Shown piece after piece: positions 1 through 13,548 of a stretch of 64,000 bases of DNA. A program made the translations under genes and the position numbers. Every line of letters begins with the position of its first letter. Position 1 is the stretch's first letter. The DNA is taken from positions 65,162,308 through 65,226,307 of the forward strand of contig OU015501.1 of NCBI GenBank assembly GCA_907164885.2. The letters run 5' to 3'. The DNA comes from Dolomedes plantarius. Its lineage: Eukaryota; Arthropoda; Arachnida; Araneae; Dolomedidae. The notes under the pieces are model-generated. The model was not told where the DNA came from and searched no databases. It worked only from the letters and a program-made list of their open reading frames with translations.

Positions 1-3000
1 TGTTAAGCGACATTTTTGCAAGATGCAGCTGTTGCCTCGTAGAAGGAATAAAAATGCTTGTTTTCAAATTTAGAAAAAAAAATAGTGTGTTTGATTCAAC
101 TATTAATGGCTAGCTTTGTAAATGAAATGTTTCTGACAATTTTTCAATTCACTTCAGACGCCGGCCAATGATCCACCAATTAGATTTTGAAATCAATATA
201 TGTTTCACGAATTTCTCGTTCTTGTTATTAAAGTCCCAATTTAGCAATTTATAAAAATATAGAGTCTGCACTTAATAGATATGTATATCCGCTGATCAAA
301 GGTAGGGAAGTCAATTACGTCTGTACTGGAAATGCAACTTTTAAGGTATAAAAAAGGTTTTCTTTTTTCCTCCAGGTGTATAAAGATAAGGAAATTCATG
401 TATATTTTTAAACAACCTTATGAAATGCTATATTACTTTACTATAAATGGCAGGATAACTTATTTTCCTTGGTAAGTGAATATTAAAGATATTCTGAAAT
501 ATTCAGATTGACAAAAAAACAGCAGTTGAAGTATCACTCTACTGAAAGAAATATAATGTTAAAATATTAAAATGTTCTCCATCAAAGTATACATTAGGTA
601 TCATTTGTCTTCCATGAAGAACGTCATGCGAATGAGTCTATGGCGAAGATGTTTTAGCATGTCAGTTTCTACGAACTTCATTATAAAGAAAGGAGAATTA
701 TACAAGTACCACGGGTTTAGATGCAAGCTAGATAATGGATAGTTTCTGTATTAAAAAAATTCATTTTACTGTTATATTTATTTTAATATTTATCAGTCGT
801 AAGATTACGCATTTTTTTCACCAGTTTACTCTTTTGAATTATTTTCCTTTTTATCAACGTAAAAAAGTTTGTAAAATCCTTTGAAAAAGATTGCAATCAT
901 ATTAAATATTAACCTTATACAAATAATTTCACTTTTGGTTTATCATTTAAGATTAACATTTCGTGTTGCTGAAAGTATAGTTAAAGTTGATAAAAGCCCA
1001 TAAGTCAAAAGTAAAATTCTCTAAAAGCATTGCAAGTATAATAGATTTTGGTGATTCAAGTTCACAACTAAAAATTTATTCATTCGTCTACTTAATCTAG
1101 CTGTCTTAAAGTAAAAGCTATCTATCTTCCATGAAAATTCAAAGTAAACATCAAACTATAACTGAACTATTTGGGAACAGGAGATGAAAATTTTTAATTC
1201 AGTTGGCAAATATTTGCACTGGTCTAAAATTTAAGTGATTCATTCATCCATTTTCTAAATCCGTTGTTTGAAAGCTTATTACATGTATAAGAATTTTATC
1301 AAAAAATAACAATGTATACCTCACTACACAAAATCTGTGTATAAATTTTTTCAACAACATTTAATTTCATTTTCGTTGTTTTTGTCATGGGTAAAGCCAC
1401 GAACTCTTTACTTTGTTTGGAGAAAGGAATATTTCGTAAAATACTGACGTAAGTCGCACCTTTATTTCGCCCAAGCCAAGGTTTGAAGAATTTTGTTTTC
1501 CTTTTTCCTCTTTCCCTACGAGGACTTAAAAATTCAGTTCTAAAAATGCGTCACAAATAGAGAAATGCCCCTTGCATTCTAGAGATTTTTTCCCCCCACG
1601 TATTTTGAGAGGGGATTTTAGGGAAGCTATCCCACGTGGCAGCGGTAGCTCATTTATCTTAGTGATTGAAAGAGTCAATTGTGGACGACGTCTTTGGTTG
1701 AGAGGGATGAACCAGAAAGGGCAAGAACCGGTTTCCCTCATTTGTCATTTCTCTCAGGTGCCTCAACAGGGTTTCAAGAAAAAGAAAACAACGAAAGAAA
1801 AACCTCACTTTGCGATAACACTCCCTTCAGCCATGAAATGCGCCAGAGAGAATATTAGAAGACATGGACTTTATCTACAATACTGATGTCGTTTTACATT
1901 CTTGATCCTAATATTCCCAAAACTAGTTGAACCAGTGAAACTGAATTAAGTAAACTGCATAAAAAATGAATATTTGCATTTATTTTGAGGAGTAGTTGTT
2001 TCGTAATTGGAATATTTAATAAAATGAAAGTATAGGAAATTACTATAAACATATATCGCTGTAATATATCTACGAATTTATGTATTTTTTGCTATGATAT
2101 AATGACAGTTTCTTAAAGAATAAGGCAATACTGGTCTTCCATTAAATTTTCTATTTAAGGAGCTTAAAGACATTTTAATGCATACACTATGATGGGAAAG
2201 AGGAGATTAAACATAGTTCGATAATTTACTACATTTGATATCTCCAAGATAAGAAATACTGTCGTTAAATGTCGTTATTTATATATTTTTCATGTTTCTA
2301 ATAGACATTTTTGGAGCCTCAAAATTTTTTTAGAAACTAGAATTTTCTGATCATATATCTGTATACCGGAGGTAAAAGACACCAAGTCCATTTCTTAAAA
2401 GTAGACTGTGTAACTTTATTCCTTCATTTTTTAGCACTATTTTCAGTAGAGAAAAGCTGTTACGCGAATGTTTATACAGAAGAGACCTTGCCCATTAAAA
2501 ATGGCACCATGTCCTATCATTGTGTCGAGGTAAAAAGCAGTAAGTGGATTTCTTTAAGCTCTCCTGTGAAATTCAAAAATTGTGACATAGTGTTCTATAC
2601 CTCCGAGGTACAGATATATGATTATATATTTGATCATATTCCGATCAAAATAATGTATTTTTTTTCAATCATTTGAAAAGAGAAACACTTTGACATGTAT
2701 TGAAAATGCTTGGAAAAATCCTTATTTTCTAAAGTATAACAAAATTAATGATATTTCGAAACGAGACTAGTATGCTGATTTGAGTAAGATTGCTACTCAG
2801 CAAGGTATGTAAGTATTTCATGACATTTGATGTGATAATTTCCCTAAAAATAGTATTCATTTCAGTTTTTAAGGTACTATTATTAAACTTAGAGCCCCTA
2901 AATTACAATACCTCGGATTATATGATATGGTTAGGGAAGGACTGAAATGACATGAAAATATAAAAGTATTATATACAATGGAAATGTCGTATTCATATTA

Positions 3001-5083
3001 TATAGCTCTAATTTTGAACGTTAATATGGGTACTGCAGGTTTCTAGTTCATTCATGTTTGGAAAAAAAAAGGCTCATGTACAATTACCTTCACATATTTA
3101 TGCATGACTTAACTTTTTGTATGAATGTCATAAGCATGTTTTTTCGGAAAATAAAGTCATATTAATTTTATCACAAAAATCTTAGATCGACACTTATCAT
3201 GTAATATTCAAAGTAATTTGAATCGATATGTTTTAATTGAAGCCATTCTTGTGTTTCTAAATACGGTTGAATGGTTTCTCATAATGAGCAATATGTCATG
3301 TTAAAAAGTTATATTTAAGTTTTCTTACAACTATTATTTGCAGCAGACTCAGAGCAACTTACTATAAATTTTGACTGAATTTGAAAATAAGCATCATATG
3401 TGTGACATAACTATACACCTCATGTATAAAATTTGTGTTACGGCAGTTGCAGATATTAGTTATGTAACATTTTAGTTGGTTTAACTGATAGGGGATTCTA
3501 AGTGAAATTGCGGTAATAAAATATACATAAAAAAGTTTATCAGACCTTATTTTCACTGTTCCTATTTCTATTCACTTAGGAAAAAGCCCCAAATTTGTTT
3601 ATCTACCAAAAAATAGTTATGAATAACAAATGTTTTAAACGGGAAACAAGTTTATGAGAACAAAGATTGTAAAATTAATACATTTTTTAGCCAATAATGG
3701 TGGAATTTTTTTTTATCAAAATAGAAAGATAATTAAGAAGTACGTTTAAATGCTTGTATTATTGTGAAAAATCTTTTGAAAGATCATTAAGAATGGAAGT
3801 TCCTTTATGTATTTTTAGAGATGTTTTAATGTTTCTTGTTTTATGTGACATTATAGTGAAACTTCATTAAAAATTTCGTAGGATAAGGTAACCTTTTGAA
3901 TCCTTCTGAAGAACTCTTTTGAGATAATCTTAACTTGCTATTCATTGTCATAACGATAATGAGTAGGAATGTGATAGGCTTTGTTAATCTGCTATTTCTG
4001 GATTAGTCTTTACTTTTTTATTCTTATTTTAATCTATTTCTCTTACATTACGGTCTCTAAACAGCATTAAAATGTTTTTACATTATTATTTGTATGTTGT
4101 ATGACGATATAATGAACTGAATATAACACCCTTAAACGTCTTTTATCAAACAGCTTCTAACTACTATTAGAGTTCAACGAACTTTGTTTATTGTCCTGTA
4201 GTAGAATGAAAGCAAAAGAAAAATAGAGTACATTACCTTTAAGTTTAGATTTATTTAACAAAGTGTATTATATAATTTCGCATTGCACTTTCCTTGCTGA
4301 CTTATTATTTGAACGAATTTTTTTTCCTGTAATTGATTAGATTCTAATAATGTTAAACCCCAATCGTGCATATTCTATTTTTATTCCCATTTAGTATTTA
4401 TTAAAAAAAAACAGTAGATATGAACATTTAAGATAATCAAATTCAGCAATTATACTACCGACGCAGAGTGGCTCTCTGCTTCCCCTTTTGGTTTCCTCTA
4501 AAATTTAAACTGTTTGAAAAGGTTTTTGAGGTTTGGTATCCCGTAAAGAAAGAGTAGAAAAGACTTTCTATGAGAAAGGGAAAATTACCAATCTTGCTTT
4601 TGCTGAACGACATTGCCTGGCGAATATGTCGAAAATCTAAATTTTAATGTTAAATTATTTATTATTTATAAATTTATGTTAAATATAAGACTGTTAGGAA
4701 AGGTGTAAGAAGTTTAGTGTAGCTAAAGAATAGACATTTGACATTTTACACTGGAAAGTGAAATTTTCAGATCTCGGTCTTTTTTAACAGAATTATCCTA
4801 CTATGGTGTAATAGTCTTTTTTTTTAATATTAGAATTGCATAATAGAAATTTTGACGTCAGCGAATGAAACATAAAAAGCACCATAAGAATACATTTCAT
4901 AAATGTCTTATAACGCAATAGATTTTAATGAGATCTCTGCAACCACTCATTATCTAACGGAAGTTTATATGCAAATTGAGTGTTTCAACGCAACGTTACA
5001 TGTTGACTATCTCCAAGTAACACGCAGCGAGCTTCTGGAATGATGGGCATGCATATTTATCACTAATTGCAGCCTTGGAGAAA
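1..5083. other. AT-rich stretch, no recognisable feature
   Basis: I see no gene, RNA or bounded repeat here. A patch near 1506-1890 is less AT-rich and is open on both strands for about 70-100 codons, but neither translation resembles a family I know. The rest is dominated by A/T runs with frequent stops in all frames. Confidence 0.5.
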
Positions 5084-5713
5084 CTGAGCTAATTAAACTA
5101 CGTAAGACCTCTTACTTCATAGGTGTCAAATGCATAGTTCTGAAACTATATGTAATCGGAAACTATATTTACTGTTGCATCTAGTAATATTTATTTATGA
5201 AAAAATGCTAAATTTCCTCATGCCTGATTTCTTTGAGAGAAATTGGTAAAATAACTCTTATCCTCAACTTGATAGAGTACGTTGAAAAGTTATAAAATAT
5301 TGCAATTAAAAAAAAGGATTAAAAAAATTTAAAATTTTTTTGCAGATACCTTTAAAGTTAATTGCATGCTTTAAATTCTGCAATTTAGACCAGCAAATCT
5401 GAGCTAATTAAACTACGTAAGACCTCTTACTTCATAGGTGTCAAATGCATAGTGCTGAAACTATATGTAATCGGAAATTATATTTACTGTTCCATCTAGT
5501 AATATTTATTTAAGAAAAAATGCTAAATTTCCTCATGCCTGATTTATTTGAGAGAAATCTGAAACATAATGTCTATTCTCAACTTGATAAGAGTAAGTTG
5601 AAAAGTTATAATATTGCAATGAAAACAAAGTAATTAAAAAAACATAAAAAATATTACAGATACCTTTAAAGTTAGTTGCATGCTTTAAATTCTGTAATTT
5701 CGCCCAGCAATAC
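5084..5713. repeat. Two-copy tandem duplication, 315-bp unit
   Basis: The segment starting CTGAGCTAATTAAACTACG at 5084 recurs at 5399, and the copies run on in parallel (5084-5398 and 5399-5713). Shared landmarks in the same order include ACCTCTTACTTCATAGGTG, TGCTAAATTTCCTCATGCC and AGATACCTTTAAAGTTA. Differences are scattered substitutions and small indels in the A-rich middle. It holds no coding signal and looks like a local duplication, not a mobile element. Confidence 0.9.
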
Positions 5714-7007
5714 TGAAAAGAGAAAATCTAATAGAGAGCATTGTTACATAAAATTGCGGTTACTGGCCCTTCGTATTTTTACAGGCGCAAATCATATGTA
5801 AGTTTTTCGCAAGGAAAATCCTTAACTAATGTACCAACGCAATGTGTTAGAACAGCATCTGTATTTGTCCAGTAGATTTATCCAGGTCCAAACTCATGAC
5901 AAGAGCAATTGTGATTCTCGGTATTTTAAGAAGGTGACCCTTACTGGTTGGTCAGAAAACAAAGAGTAATTGATTTAAATAGATGTAATGATGCAATGAT
6001 TGAACTCCTATCTTTGGGAAGGAGGGTTGAGGTTAAGGAGCAGTTATGCAGATGCGATGGGAAAGGGGGGGGGGGCACTTCCGTAATTCTAATGCGATAA
6101 TAGATTCAATACCCAAAAAGATTAATAAAAAACTGCGACGTCTATTATCCTCTAATTGGGGCGGCTCGGCTTAAAAATGGCCCCTGGTCATTCCTTATCC
6201 TCCTTCCGTCCCTGGATATTTAAAATTGAAGGAGGGGGGGGGGGGAGGAAAAATAAATTAAAAAGTAGATTCCTGCTAACACATGAGGAACTTCTGGAAA
6301 CTCACAGATATGTTTTTTGTCTTATAGAGTGTTAGAGACAAGTTCAGTCAGTGAACTTACCTTATATTGATTACATACATCTTGTCCTTTTCGGAAGAGA
6401 CTGAACTGGGTCATCTCTAGGGAAAACAGGAGCCACAGCTTTTTAAAATCTACAATAAAAAATAAAGGGGATTCAACTTGTTTTGAACTTATAAAGAGTT
6501 CACTATGAGGCCGAGAAGCATCAGGTGTGACAGCCTGTAAGTAGAATTCACAAATGCTCTATAGAGAAAATGAATGAAGGGTAATGAAAAATTATTAATT
6601 AGTTCGAAAATAGTTGCTAACCTTTTATTTTTATTATGGATTTTGAGAAGCTGCGTGCTCTTGTTTTGCGTTTTCGCCAAATTTTGTAAAGTCCTCTCTA
6701 GGGGGATGGGGGATATGGCATTTTTTTCAATCCATTTGCACCCTTTGCATGCTTTATAGAAAATGAATTTTCTCAGAGAGAACATAGATTTGTGAAAGTT
6801 TTTAAATCAGTATTCATAAATAATATAAATAAAAATGTTGGTACATACATGATTATAATTATGGAAAAAAGGTTAATAAACTTTTTGACACAGTTCTAGT
6901 TAAATATTTTAGCTAAACTTTTCTTGTTTTGTATATGAAGAGCTATTCTGCCACATGTTCTATTTTTTATTATTATTTTTCAAAATTTTTGTCACCTTAC
7001 TCAGAAT
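5714..7007. other. Unannotated stretch with two long G-runs
   Basis: Uninterrupted G-runs occur at 6065-6075 (11 G) and 6234-6245 (12 G), which stand out in such AT-rich DNA. Around 6489-6785 both strands are open for 60-98 codons, but the translations are low-complexity and unrecognised. Confidence 0.4.
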
Positions 7008-7165
7008 CAGTGGCGCATCCAGTATTTAGTCTTGGGGACGGGGGGAGGGGGCGAGTTGAACGGATAAAAATATTTATAATGCAAACTCAATATTTATAAT
7101 GCATTTTCTATTTATTTGGAGGGCAAGGCCCCTTGGACCACCCTCTGGGTACCCTTTTGCTCAGA
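7008..7165. mobile_element. Degenerate short inverted-repeat element (candidate MITE)
   Basis: The left end CAGTGGCGCATCCAG followed by a G-rich tract, and the right side with a CCCCTTGGACC segment then CTGGGTACCC, resemble a common animal MITE layout of the CAGTGGCG...CGCCACTG type. The right terminus is decayed, and I cannot see a clean target duplication. The assignment is from general resemblance only. Confidence 0.35.
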
Positions 7166-8160
7166 GTCGTACTTAAACTTGATAATAAGAAAAAGCTGAT
7201 AAAGTAAAGCAACTTATTTTCAAAGTATTCTAAAGATTTTTCCTCGAATGAATAAAACCGAGGGTAAAGAAGTAATTTTTTAACATCTATTTCTTTTTGA
7301 TGCAGAGACAGAATTCGCAATAGTTGGCAAACCTAAGGAAAAATTTCATTATAAAGCAATGATTAATATAGAAAGTTTTCTTACGTAATATTTGACATAA
7401 ATACATTTTAATTCATAAAACTATTTCTTACTTATTGATTAAACTGAAAAAAAGACACAATAAATCAAACAGGAGAAAATACTTCCTTATTATACACTCT
7501 CAATCTAATTACTTTGTTTTATATATTTGCTAAACCTTATTACTTAGCCATAGAAATAAAAATAGGTTAGAAGGAAATTGAGCATATGAAATGAGTTTCC
7601 CACATTTCCCAATTTGGAACAAGAGTCATAGCAACCATAAAAATAACAATAGCAAGAAGTACGTATCGAGCCCTCAAACATTTTTGCTAAAAAAAAAAAT
7701 ACCCGCATATTTAAATATTAATGTAAATGCTTTCATCTAAGTAAATATATTTTGGAGGATAATTTCCATATTTTAATTCCCTTTTCAGCCTAACAGTAAG
7801 GGCTATGATTTTTTACAATTTTATCTTGCATATTTTTCTTGCCTAAAAATAACAAGTGATTATGCAGTAACAGTAATAATGTTATAAAATATTTAAATTT
7901 GCTTATTGAAATAGATACCCGAATCAGCATGTGTGTTCATATAATATATATTTTACTTGTTGCTGGTTTTAAATTGCAACTTTTTCGGGATGGCTTTTTC
8001 ACATAAAATTATAAATAATGTACATAATTCTCCCTGAGAAATGTATAAAATCGCTGATATTAAAATAATAATTGTAAGGTTATAATAAATTTTCCTTTTA
8101 CAGAATACAACATTAGAATTTAGTTTGTAAGGGACAATATTCAAAGAATAAAATTCCGTG
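7166..8160. other. AT-rich stretch, nothing recognised
   Basis: No bounded repeat, RNA or convincing coding region was seen. Short open frames here encode only low-complexity Ile/Leu/Phe/Lys-rich peptides. Confidence 0.5.
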
Positions 8161-8165
8161 CTTTA

Positions 8166-8222
8166 CCGGGGTGGTCTAGTTGCAAGGACGCTAGTTCTTT
8201 GAAGCGTGAGTTCTTCGTCTTT
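8166..8222 (+). repeat. Possible degenerate tRNA-like SINE head
   Basis: A box A-like TGGTCTAGTTGC at 8172-8183 is followed about 25 bases on by GAGTTCTTCGTC, which sits where a box B (GGTTCGANTCC) would be but matches poorly. No tail or target duplication was identified. It could be chance. Confidence 0.25.
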
Positions 8223-9999
8223 CCTGAAAGACTAACTTTAGGAATTATTCTTAGTTTTAAAAGAAAAGTAGAGAGCACTTTAAAAATGACTCTATGCTGG
8301 ACAAGAGATATAAACGATAAATAATAGTTAATACATTTTATAAGTGTCCCATGAAATTCAATGAAAAAGTATGTATTTTCTTCTATTTTCACTTATTTCA
8401 GCTTTTTTTTCCATTTTTTTAGCGAGTTTTTAGAGAGTTTTAATTCAATAAATGCTTGCATTTGCTTGCAGTTAATTCACACTTGTCTCATTATGTAATT
8501 TACCAAGAGGTTCAGCATTAATATCCTAAGAAAAAATTATAAATTTAGATGATTCATGAACCCAAGATACAGGTTAATACTCACTACAGACTGAGTATTA
8601 AACTTTCCAGGAAATTTTATCCAAAAATAAAATATCCGGAAACGTACTCTTACAATCCCACAAGCGATTATTTGAATGAATTGCGCTACTATTAATAAAA
8701 AAAAGTACTACGTATGTAAAGTATGAACTGAAATTAAGTAAAATGTAAAGTTAGGTATTAAGTTATAGGATACCCTATGATTGATTATAATTAGTGTTCT
8801 TATTTCTTTGAAATAATTTGATTAGGCAGGAATTATTTACTGATTCATCACCGCGTTGCTCGTTGCTCTCAAATACTTGCCTCTAATAAAGTCACAGTTG
8901 CAACACTTGAAGGGTAATAAACACCTTATCAAAAGAAAATATCAGTGATTCGTATAGGCAAAAAACATCTAATTTTCTCAATTAAGAGCATCTCAAATGA
9001 CCGATGAGGGGATAAGATATCTTTCACGTGACTTTTCCATCCTGATTGGTATAAGTAAGGGTTCGCAATGACAACCTGTAGTTACGTTTTATTCAACGTA
9101 ATCGTTATCTTTCAATACAGTTCAGCCGTAGATGAAGTTGAGACTAGAAATTCGGATGTAGTTTTTTATTTCTTAATATTTTGTGACTTAGATGTCGCAA
9201 TGATTAAATTAAGAATCCTGAAAATGTTTCTAAAATATCTTGATACATCTTTTCACGACTAAATTGATGGGTGACGAAGCAATACTCTCAAAGACATAAT
9301 CCAACATCATTTCTTTACTACTGAATAATTTCAACGAAATAGAAATAAACATTTTATATTTAAAATTTTTTTAGCAAAGTGAGTAGTTTAAAAATCTGTT
9401 TTAGGAATAAGCGTAATATGTGTAAAATGCGACAAATGCTGTTTACTTGTTTCCGATTTTTTTTTCAAGTCCTTCATAATATACTCCTAAAAGAGGTTAT
9501 TTACGTTTTTATTACGATTTATAGAATCTATGATACTGTAAACAATGTTTAATAGCAATGATTGGAATAAAATAATTTGAATATTTTGATTTGTGAATCT
9601 AAAGAATATAATCTACTGAAGTGAATCAATTGAATGTGAATCATATGAAGAAAATACATTAGAATTTTCAGTGTTATACATGCAACAACTAACAATAAAA
9701 AAAGCACAAAAATGATATGAAATCAAAATAATCACTCTGCTCCACTTTTTCATTTTTATAAGTTTCCTTCAGCTATACTATAATTGTCTATCTTGGAATC
9801 AAACAAAGAGCCTTCTGCTTCATCGGAAAATGCGTAGAAATGTAAAACTGTACGATACATCCACATTGTCACAAATAAGCCTTAAAGTATATACTAGAAC
9901 AAAAAAGGTTAATCTCTGAGCAAAACTACTATCCTTGTTAGTCAAGCAACAATTGTTTTTAATGTGAAGTTAACATGGCTGTCGACGGGAATTCATCAT
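8223..9999. other. AT-rich stretch, nothing recognised
   Basis: No feature was supported here. A 64-codon open frame at 9068-9262 has no recognisable similarity or context and is probably chance. Confidence 0.5.
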
Positions 10000-10765
10000 C
10001 AGGGATATAGAAAAGTTAATGAAAGCATCAACTGAAAGAGGGACGTTCAAGATACGGGCGCTATATCAAGAAAAACAAGAGCTAACTATTGCTGAGCATT
10101 TTATCAAAGACTTCAATACCTACCGCAAGAAGTCTATTTCAGCAGAAACTTGGCTCCGGGAAGAGCGCAGAGTTGAATATCACAGACAAGTTTCCTTGTT
10201 GAAACAGTTGATCAATCCCGCCGAAACACATCATCGAGTTACATGGCGCAAAGATCCCCGAGTTAGGAGTTGAATATACAACAGTGAAGAAATGTCATGT
10301 AATATGATATATTCATGTTCATACTCTTTGCGTCAAAACGAGAAATATATGTGGGGAATCAGCCATAGGAAACTCACCAAACAGAGAGTGGTCTATAGAA
10401 GGCATGCCCGTGTTACTGTTTTAGTCCACTTGAACTGGATGGAACAGTTATTATTTCAAGTAATATATCAATAATGTGACCATCTTCAATAAAATTGAAA
10501 CATTGACCTCCTAGGCATCTAGTCAGGTTTCATATAGACGCATAATAGGGTTATAGGGTGTTTTAATTACATTGGATTTTGATTGTTAGTTTATTGGCCA
10601 CATTTAAATCCAATTGAGCACATTTTAGAATGGGTTTTTAAGCGAAGTTTTCGTCTTTAAAGAACAATAGTGAATTGATTCAGTATGTATAGAACAAGTG
10701 GTGTAAAGTTCCTTCTGTTGAGTTCCAAGTATCCGGAAACTCCCTTCCTTGGAGGATTTACTTAG
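10000..10765 (+). pseudogene. Tc1-like transposase remnant
   Basis: This is a decayed cut-and-paste transposase of the IS630-Tc1 group. An 84-residue open frame at 10019-10273 contains KSISAETWLREERRVEYH and then LINPAETHHRVTWRKD. These match the second DNA-binding helix-turn-helix and the following linker of Tc1 proteins (typically ...ELKRxGYHSR...KPLINPA...RxxWCKxHRSW). Further on, around 10605-10640, another frame reads HLNPIEHILEWVFKR, the segment holding the third catalytic Glu in DD34E enzymes, followed by NKWCKVPSVEFQ near 10690. The catalytic core between them is missing or scrambled, and several frames are needed, so the copy is dead. I did not find its terminal inverted repeats. Confidence 0.75.
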
Positions 10766-10887
10766 TAATAGACATCCGCAGGAGGTTAAACTATAATAAT
10801 AAAAAGAAAGAAATTTTTTTCTTTCATATCAATAATTCAATGTATATCAAATTTTGATCACAGTCACGTACTCTTCTTGCATGTATA

Positions 10888-11775
10888 AGTGGGTACCCCA
10901 AAATAACCAGAATCGCTGTACAGTGGGCGGACCATCCATAGTACATGATTTCTCCCGCTAGGGGAGCGTAAAGCCATGCTTTCTGAGCCAGTGTGCCAAG
11001 CTGGCGTTACTTGAGAATATTTTGCTTGGTATCTGTGAATTCTTTCACGAAAGCTGTTTCTCCTCTTCCTCTTTGTCGTTTACGTTCACGGCAGACTTAC
11101 GTGAACAGCACGGGGCCGTGAAGTTTTGCTTTCTGCTCGGGGGAAAAGCCGCTGATTCTGTTGGGATGTTGAAAACAGATTACGGGGATGCTGCTATGGG
11201 TAAAAATAAGTGCACGAGTGGTTTTACAGTTTCAAAGAAGGTGAAATGTCGATTGACGACCAACCACACTCTGGACGTCCCTCAACTTTCCGAACGGATG
11301 AAAATATAGAAAAAAATTCCCGAAATCTACTTGGAGGTGCTGCGAAGATTGCGTAACAGTGTACGGCAGAAAAGACCCGATTTGTAAGAGACGGGCGACT
11401 GGTTTTTCATCACGAAAATGCTCCGTCTCACACAGCCCTCACATTGCGCCAATTTTCAACAAGAAACGGTACGACTCCTTTGCCCCACCCGGCCTATTCA
11501 CCTGATTTAGCTCAGTGTGACCTTTTTTTTTATTCTCACGGATGAAGAGGTACCTTAAAGGAAAGCGTTTTGCCAACGTGTATGAGGTGAAAACAAAAAC
11601 AACGGAGGCGCTATCCGGCGGAATTTTGAAAATGTTTTGAACAATGGAAGGAAAGACTGGGAAATTGTATTAGCTCTAATGGAGAGTACTTTGAAGGGAA
11701 TTAAAGAATTTTTGTAAAAAAAATTGAATAAGAAAATTTAAAAAATAAGAAATTCCTGATACTTTTGAGCCGGAA
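10888..11775 (+). mobile_element. Mariner element, internally deleted
   Basis: This is an 888-bp mariner copy flanked by TA. The left end reads AGTGGGTACCCCAAAATAAC. The right end carries a diverged inverted version (ATTCCTGATACTTTTGAGCC). Between them lie the two ends of a mariner transposase in the + orientation, with the middle lost. Full elements of this group are about 1.3 kb, so roughly a third is gone. The assignment rests on the transposase motifs. The terminal repeats are imperfect and support it only moderately. Confidence 0.75.
11022..11720 (+). pseudogene. Mariner transposase pseudogene
   Basis: The N-terminal part (from about 11080) reads LREQHGAVKFCFLLGGKAA...MLKTDYGDAAMGK, the mariner helix-turn-helix region, then shifts frame around the SGRPS-type linker. 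At about 11333 it jumps to VLRRLRNSVRQKRPDL and then HHENAPSHTA and HPAYSPDLAQCD. The spacing between the E of HHEN and the last D is 34 residues, as in DD34D enzymes. The second catalytic Asp is Glu here, and the region with the first Asp is deleted. The C-terminal MKRYLKGKRFANVYEVKTK motif is present near 11540-11600. Stops and frameshifts plus the deletion make it inactive. Confidence 0.85.
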
Positions 11776-12848
11776 TAATCCACAGCAGTCATACATTTAC
11801 ATGCTCTCTATATCACGATACGCAACTTACTTTTTAAAACATACTTCAAAATCACTTACTAATAAATTCTTTATTATATAACTTAATATTAAAAAACAAA
11901 CAAAAAAATTCCTCTACTTGTCTTTTACAACTTAAAAGGGACGAACACATATGAAATGTACCCGATCTACCAGTATCCCTATCTGCAGCTCCTACCTCTA
12001 AACAACCTAAACGCTAAACTCCGAATATCTCTCATTACAAAGTTTCTTTCTCCTAATCCTATGCGTGACTCTAAACATTTTCCTAACTTATTTAGGCTCT
12101 TAATACACTTTGCTGGAACTCGTGGGTGATCCGGAAGAGTAAGAATTTTTAATCGGCTTGGGACTGGTGTTTTGAAATCGAGATTAATCTCTCTTGCTTA
12201 CCCTTTTTTTTCTGCAAAAAGCTCATTCCATACCAACGTCTTACTTCCTACATATGCATATTGTTGACAGCTTTTATAAGCAAAGAAGAGTAAAAGGTTT
12301 ACATAAAACATGCCGACATAATAATTGACAAAAGGAACTGAGTTAATTGAATCGGTCATTTTGAAAAGGGGTCTTCTCCCTTTTTTAAAATTTTTTATGA
12401 GAAGCAAAAACTATTTCCCTTTCATGCATTATTAGTTAGAATAAATGTAGTATTTATGTTTATAAGGCATCAATCTGATGCAAAAATATAATTTTCTAAT
12501 ATATTTTTAAACTGGGGGGGGGGGGGCAGAAAAGTTTTTCTTGTACGAAAGATGGCCTCTTTTCAAAATGAACTAAGTTTTCCATATATACAAAGCACAT
12601 TTTTTTAAAAACAACTTTATTTTGACAAATTTAAGGTAGTAAAACAGTACAAACTAAATATTTAAAATTTAAAAAATTAATTTAAATAGTAGAAAAAAAA
12701 CAAAAAGTAAAATTGATAGTTTAAAACTCATCTGGCTGTTCTTCTGCTGTTGTTGTCGGCCATTCGTTGATTTCATCCCAGAAAGCTTTCTTCTCACTAG
12801 GAATCTATTGATAAAGTTTTCTGATGTCTTGCCTTTTTTTATAGTATA
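11776..12848. other. Unannotated stretch with a G-run
   Basis: A 13-G run lies at 12514-12526. The open frames on the minus strand at 12198-12407 and 12669-12908 have no recognisable similarity. No bounded repeat was seen. Confidence 0.4.
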
Positions 12849-13548
12849 ACTAGCCGGGCTTCGCCCAGCTACGCTCAAGCCATCAAAGGAAGACGTTGAA
12901 TGAATCAAGTGAGTGAATGACTCAATCGTTGTTTACAGCCCAAGGGGAGAATTTGCCGTTCTTCGCGTTTGAAGAACCAATAGAAAATTTGTGTTAAGTA
13001 TCGTTCTTTAAAATTCAATTAAAAATCGAAATTTTAAGATAGAGACTTGAAATGAGGTTTATATGAATGAGAAAGCTTTCATCTTCCAGATGATGTAAAT
13101 ATTTTCTTTGCAAGATAAAAAATCGAAGAGCATCGACCATAGATCCTCAAACTTGCGTAAATTTCTCGAAAAAGAGGGTTTAATATTTTGATGAAAATAT
13201 TAGTCTGTTTTAAATTATTTTTAAGCAAATGAGGTCTTGTTTGAAGGAAAAATGTCAGTAGTCTTAGATTGTAAAAAGATCAAAATTCTACGATCATTTT
13301 TTTAGCCGAGATATCGTAATCTGAAGTTAAAAAAACATAAAATATCCCACAAAACATAAAATAAAAAATTTTCTAGAATGAAATTTAAAATTCGGGCTTC
13401 GAGGTGCACTTTCCCAAAGTCTGCACTACCCGTGTGCCAAATTTCATGGCTGTAAGTTTCATAGACAGCACACACGCACACATTGAGACTGTACACCCGG
13501 AGAGTGTGACCGACAGACAGACCCGGACCTTGCTTTATTAATCTAGAT
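12849..13548 (+). repeat. Family X interspersed repeat, copy 1
   Basis: It starts ACTAGCCGGGCTTCGCCCAGC and ends in a CAGACAGACC...CTTTATTAATCTAGAT tail. Between lies a CCAAATTTCATGGCTGTAAG segment like the AAATTTCAGCCCTTTAGGTC segment of the copies at 21260-22020 and 43742-44709. The ACTAGC(TG) start, the aatttca...GACAG block and the terminal TAATCTAG are shared features. Non-autonomous repeats with this layout are common in arthropods, but I cannot assign the superfamily. It is the most divergent of the three copies. Confidence 0.55.

Noticed and set aside
1526..1886. Overlapping open frames of 71 and 104 codons in a less AT-rich patch
   Set aside because: Open on both strands, no motif I recognise, no start or splice context, and a single short patch; not enough to call a gene or exon.
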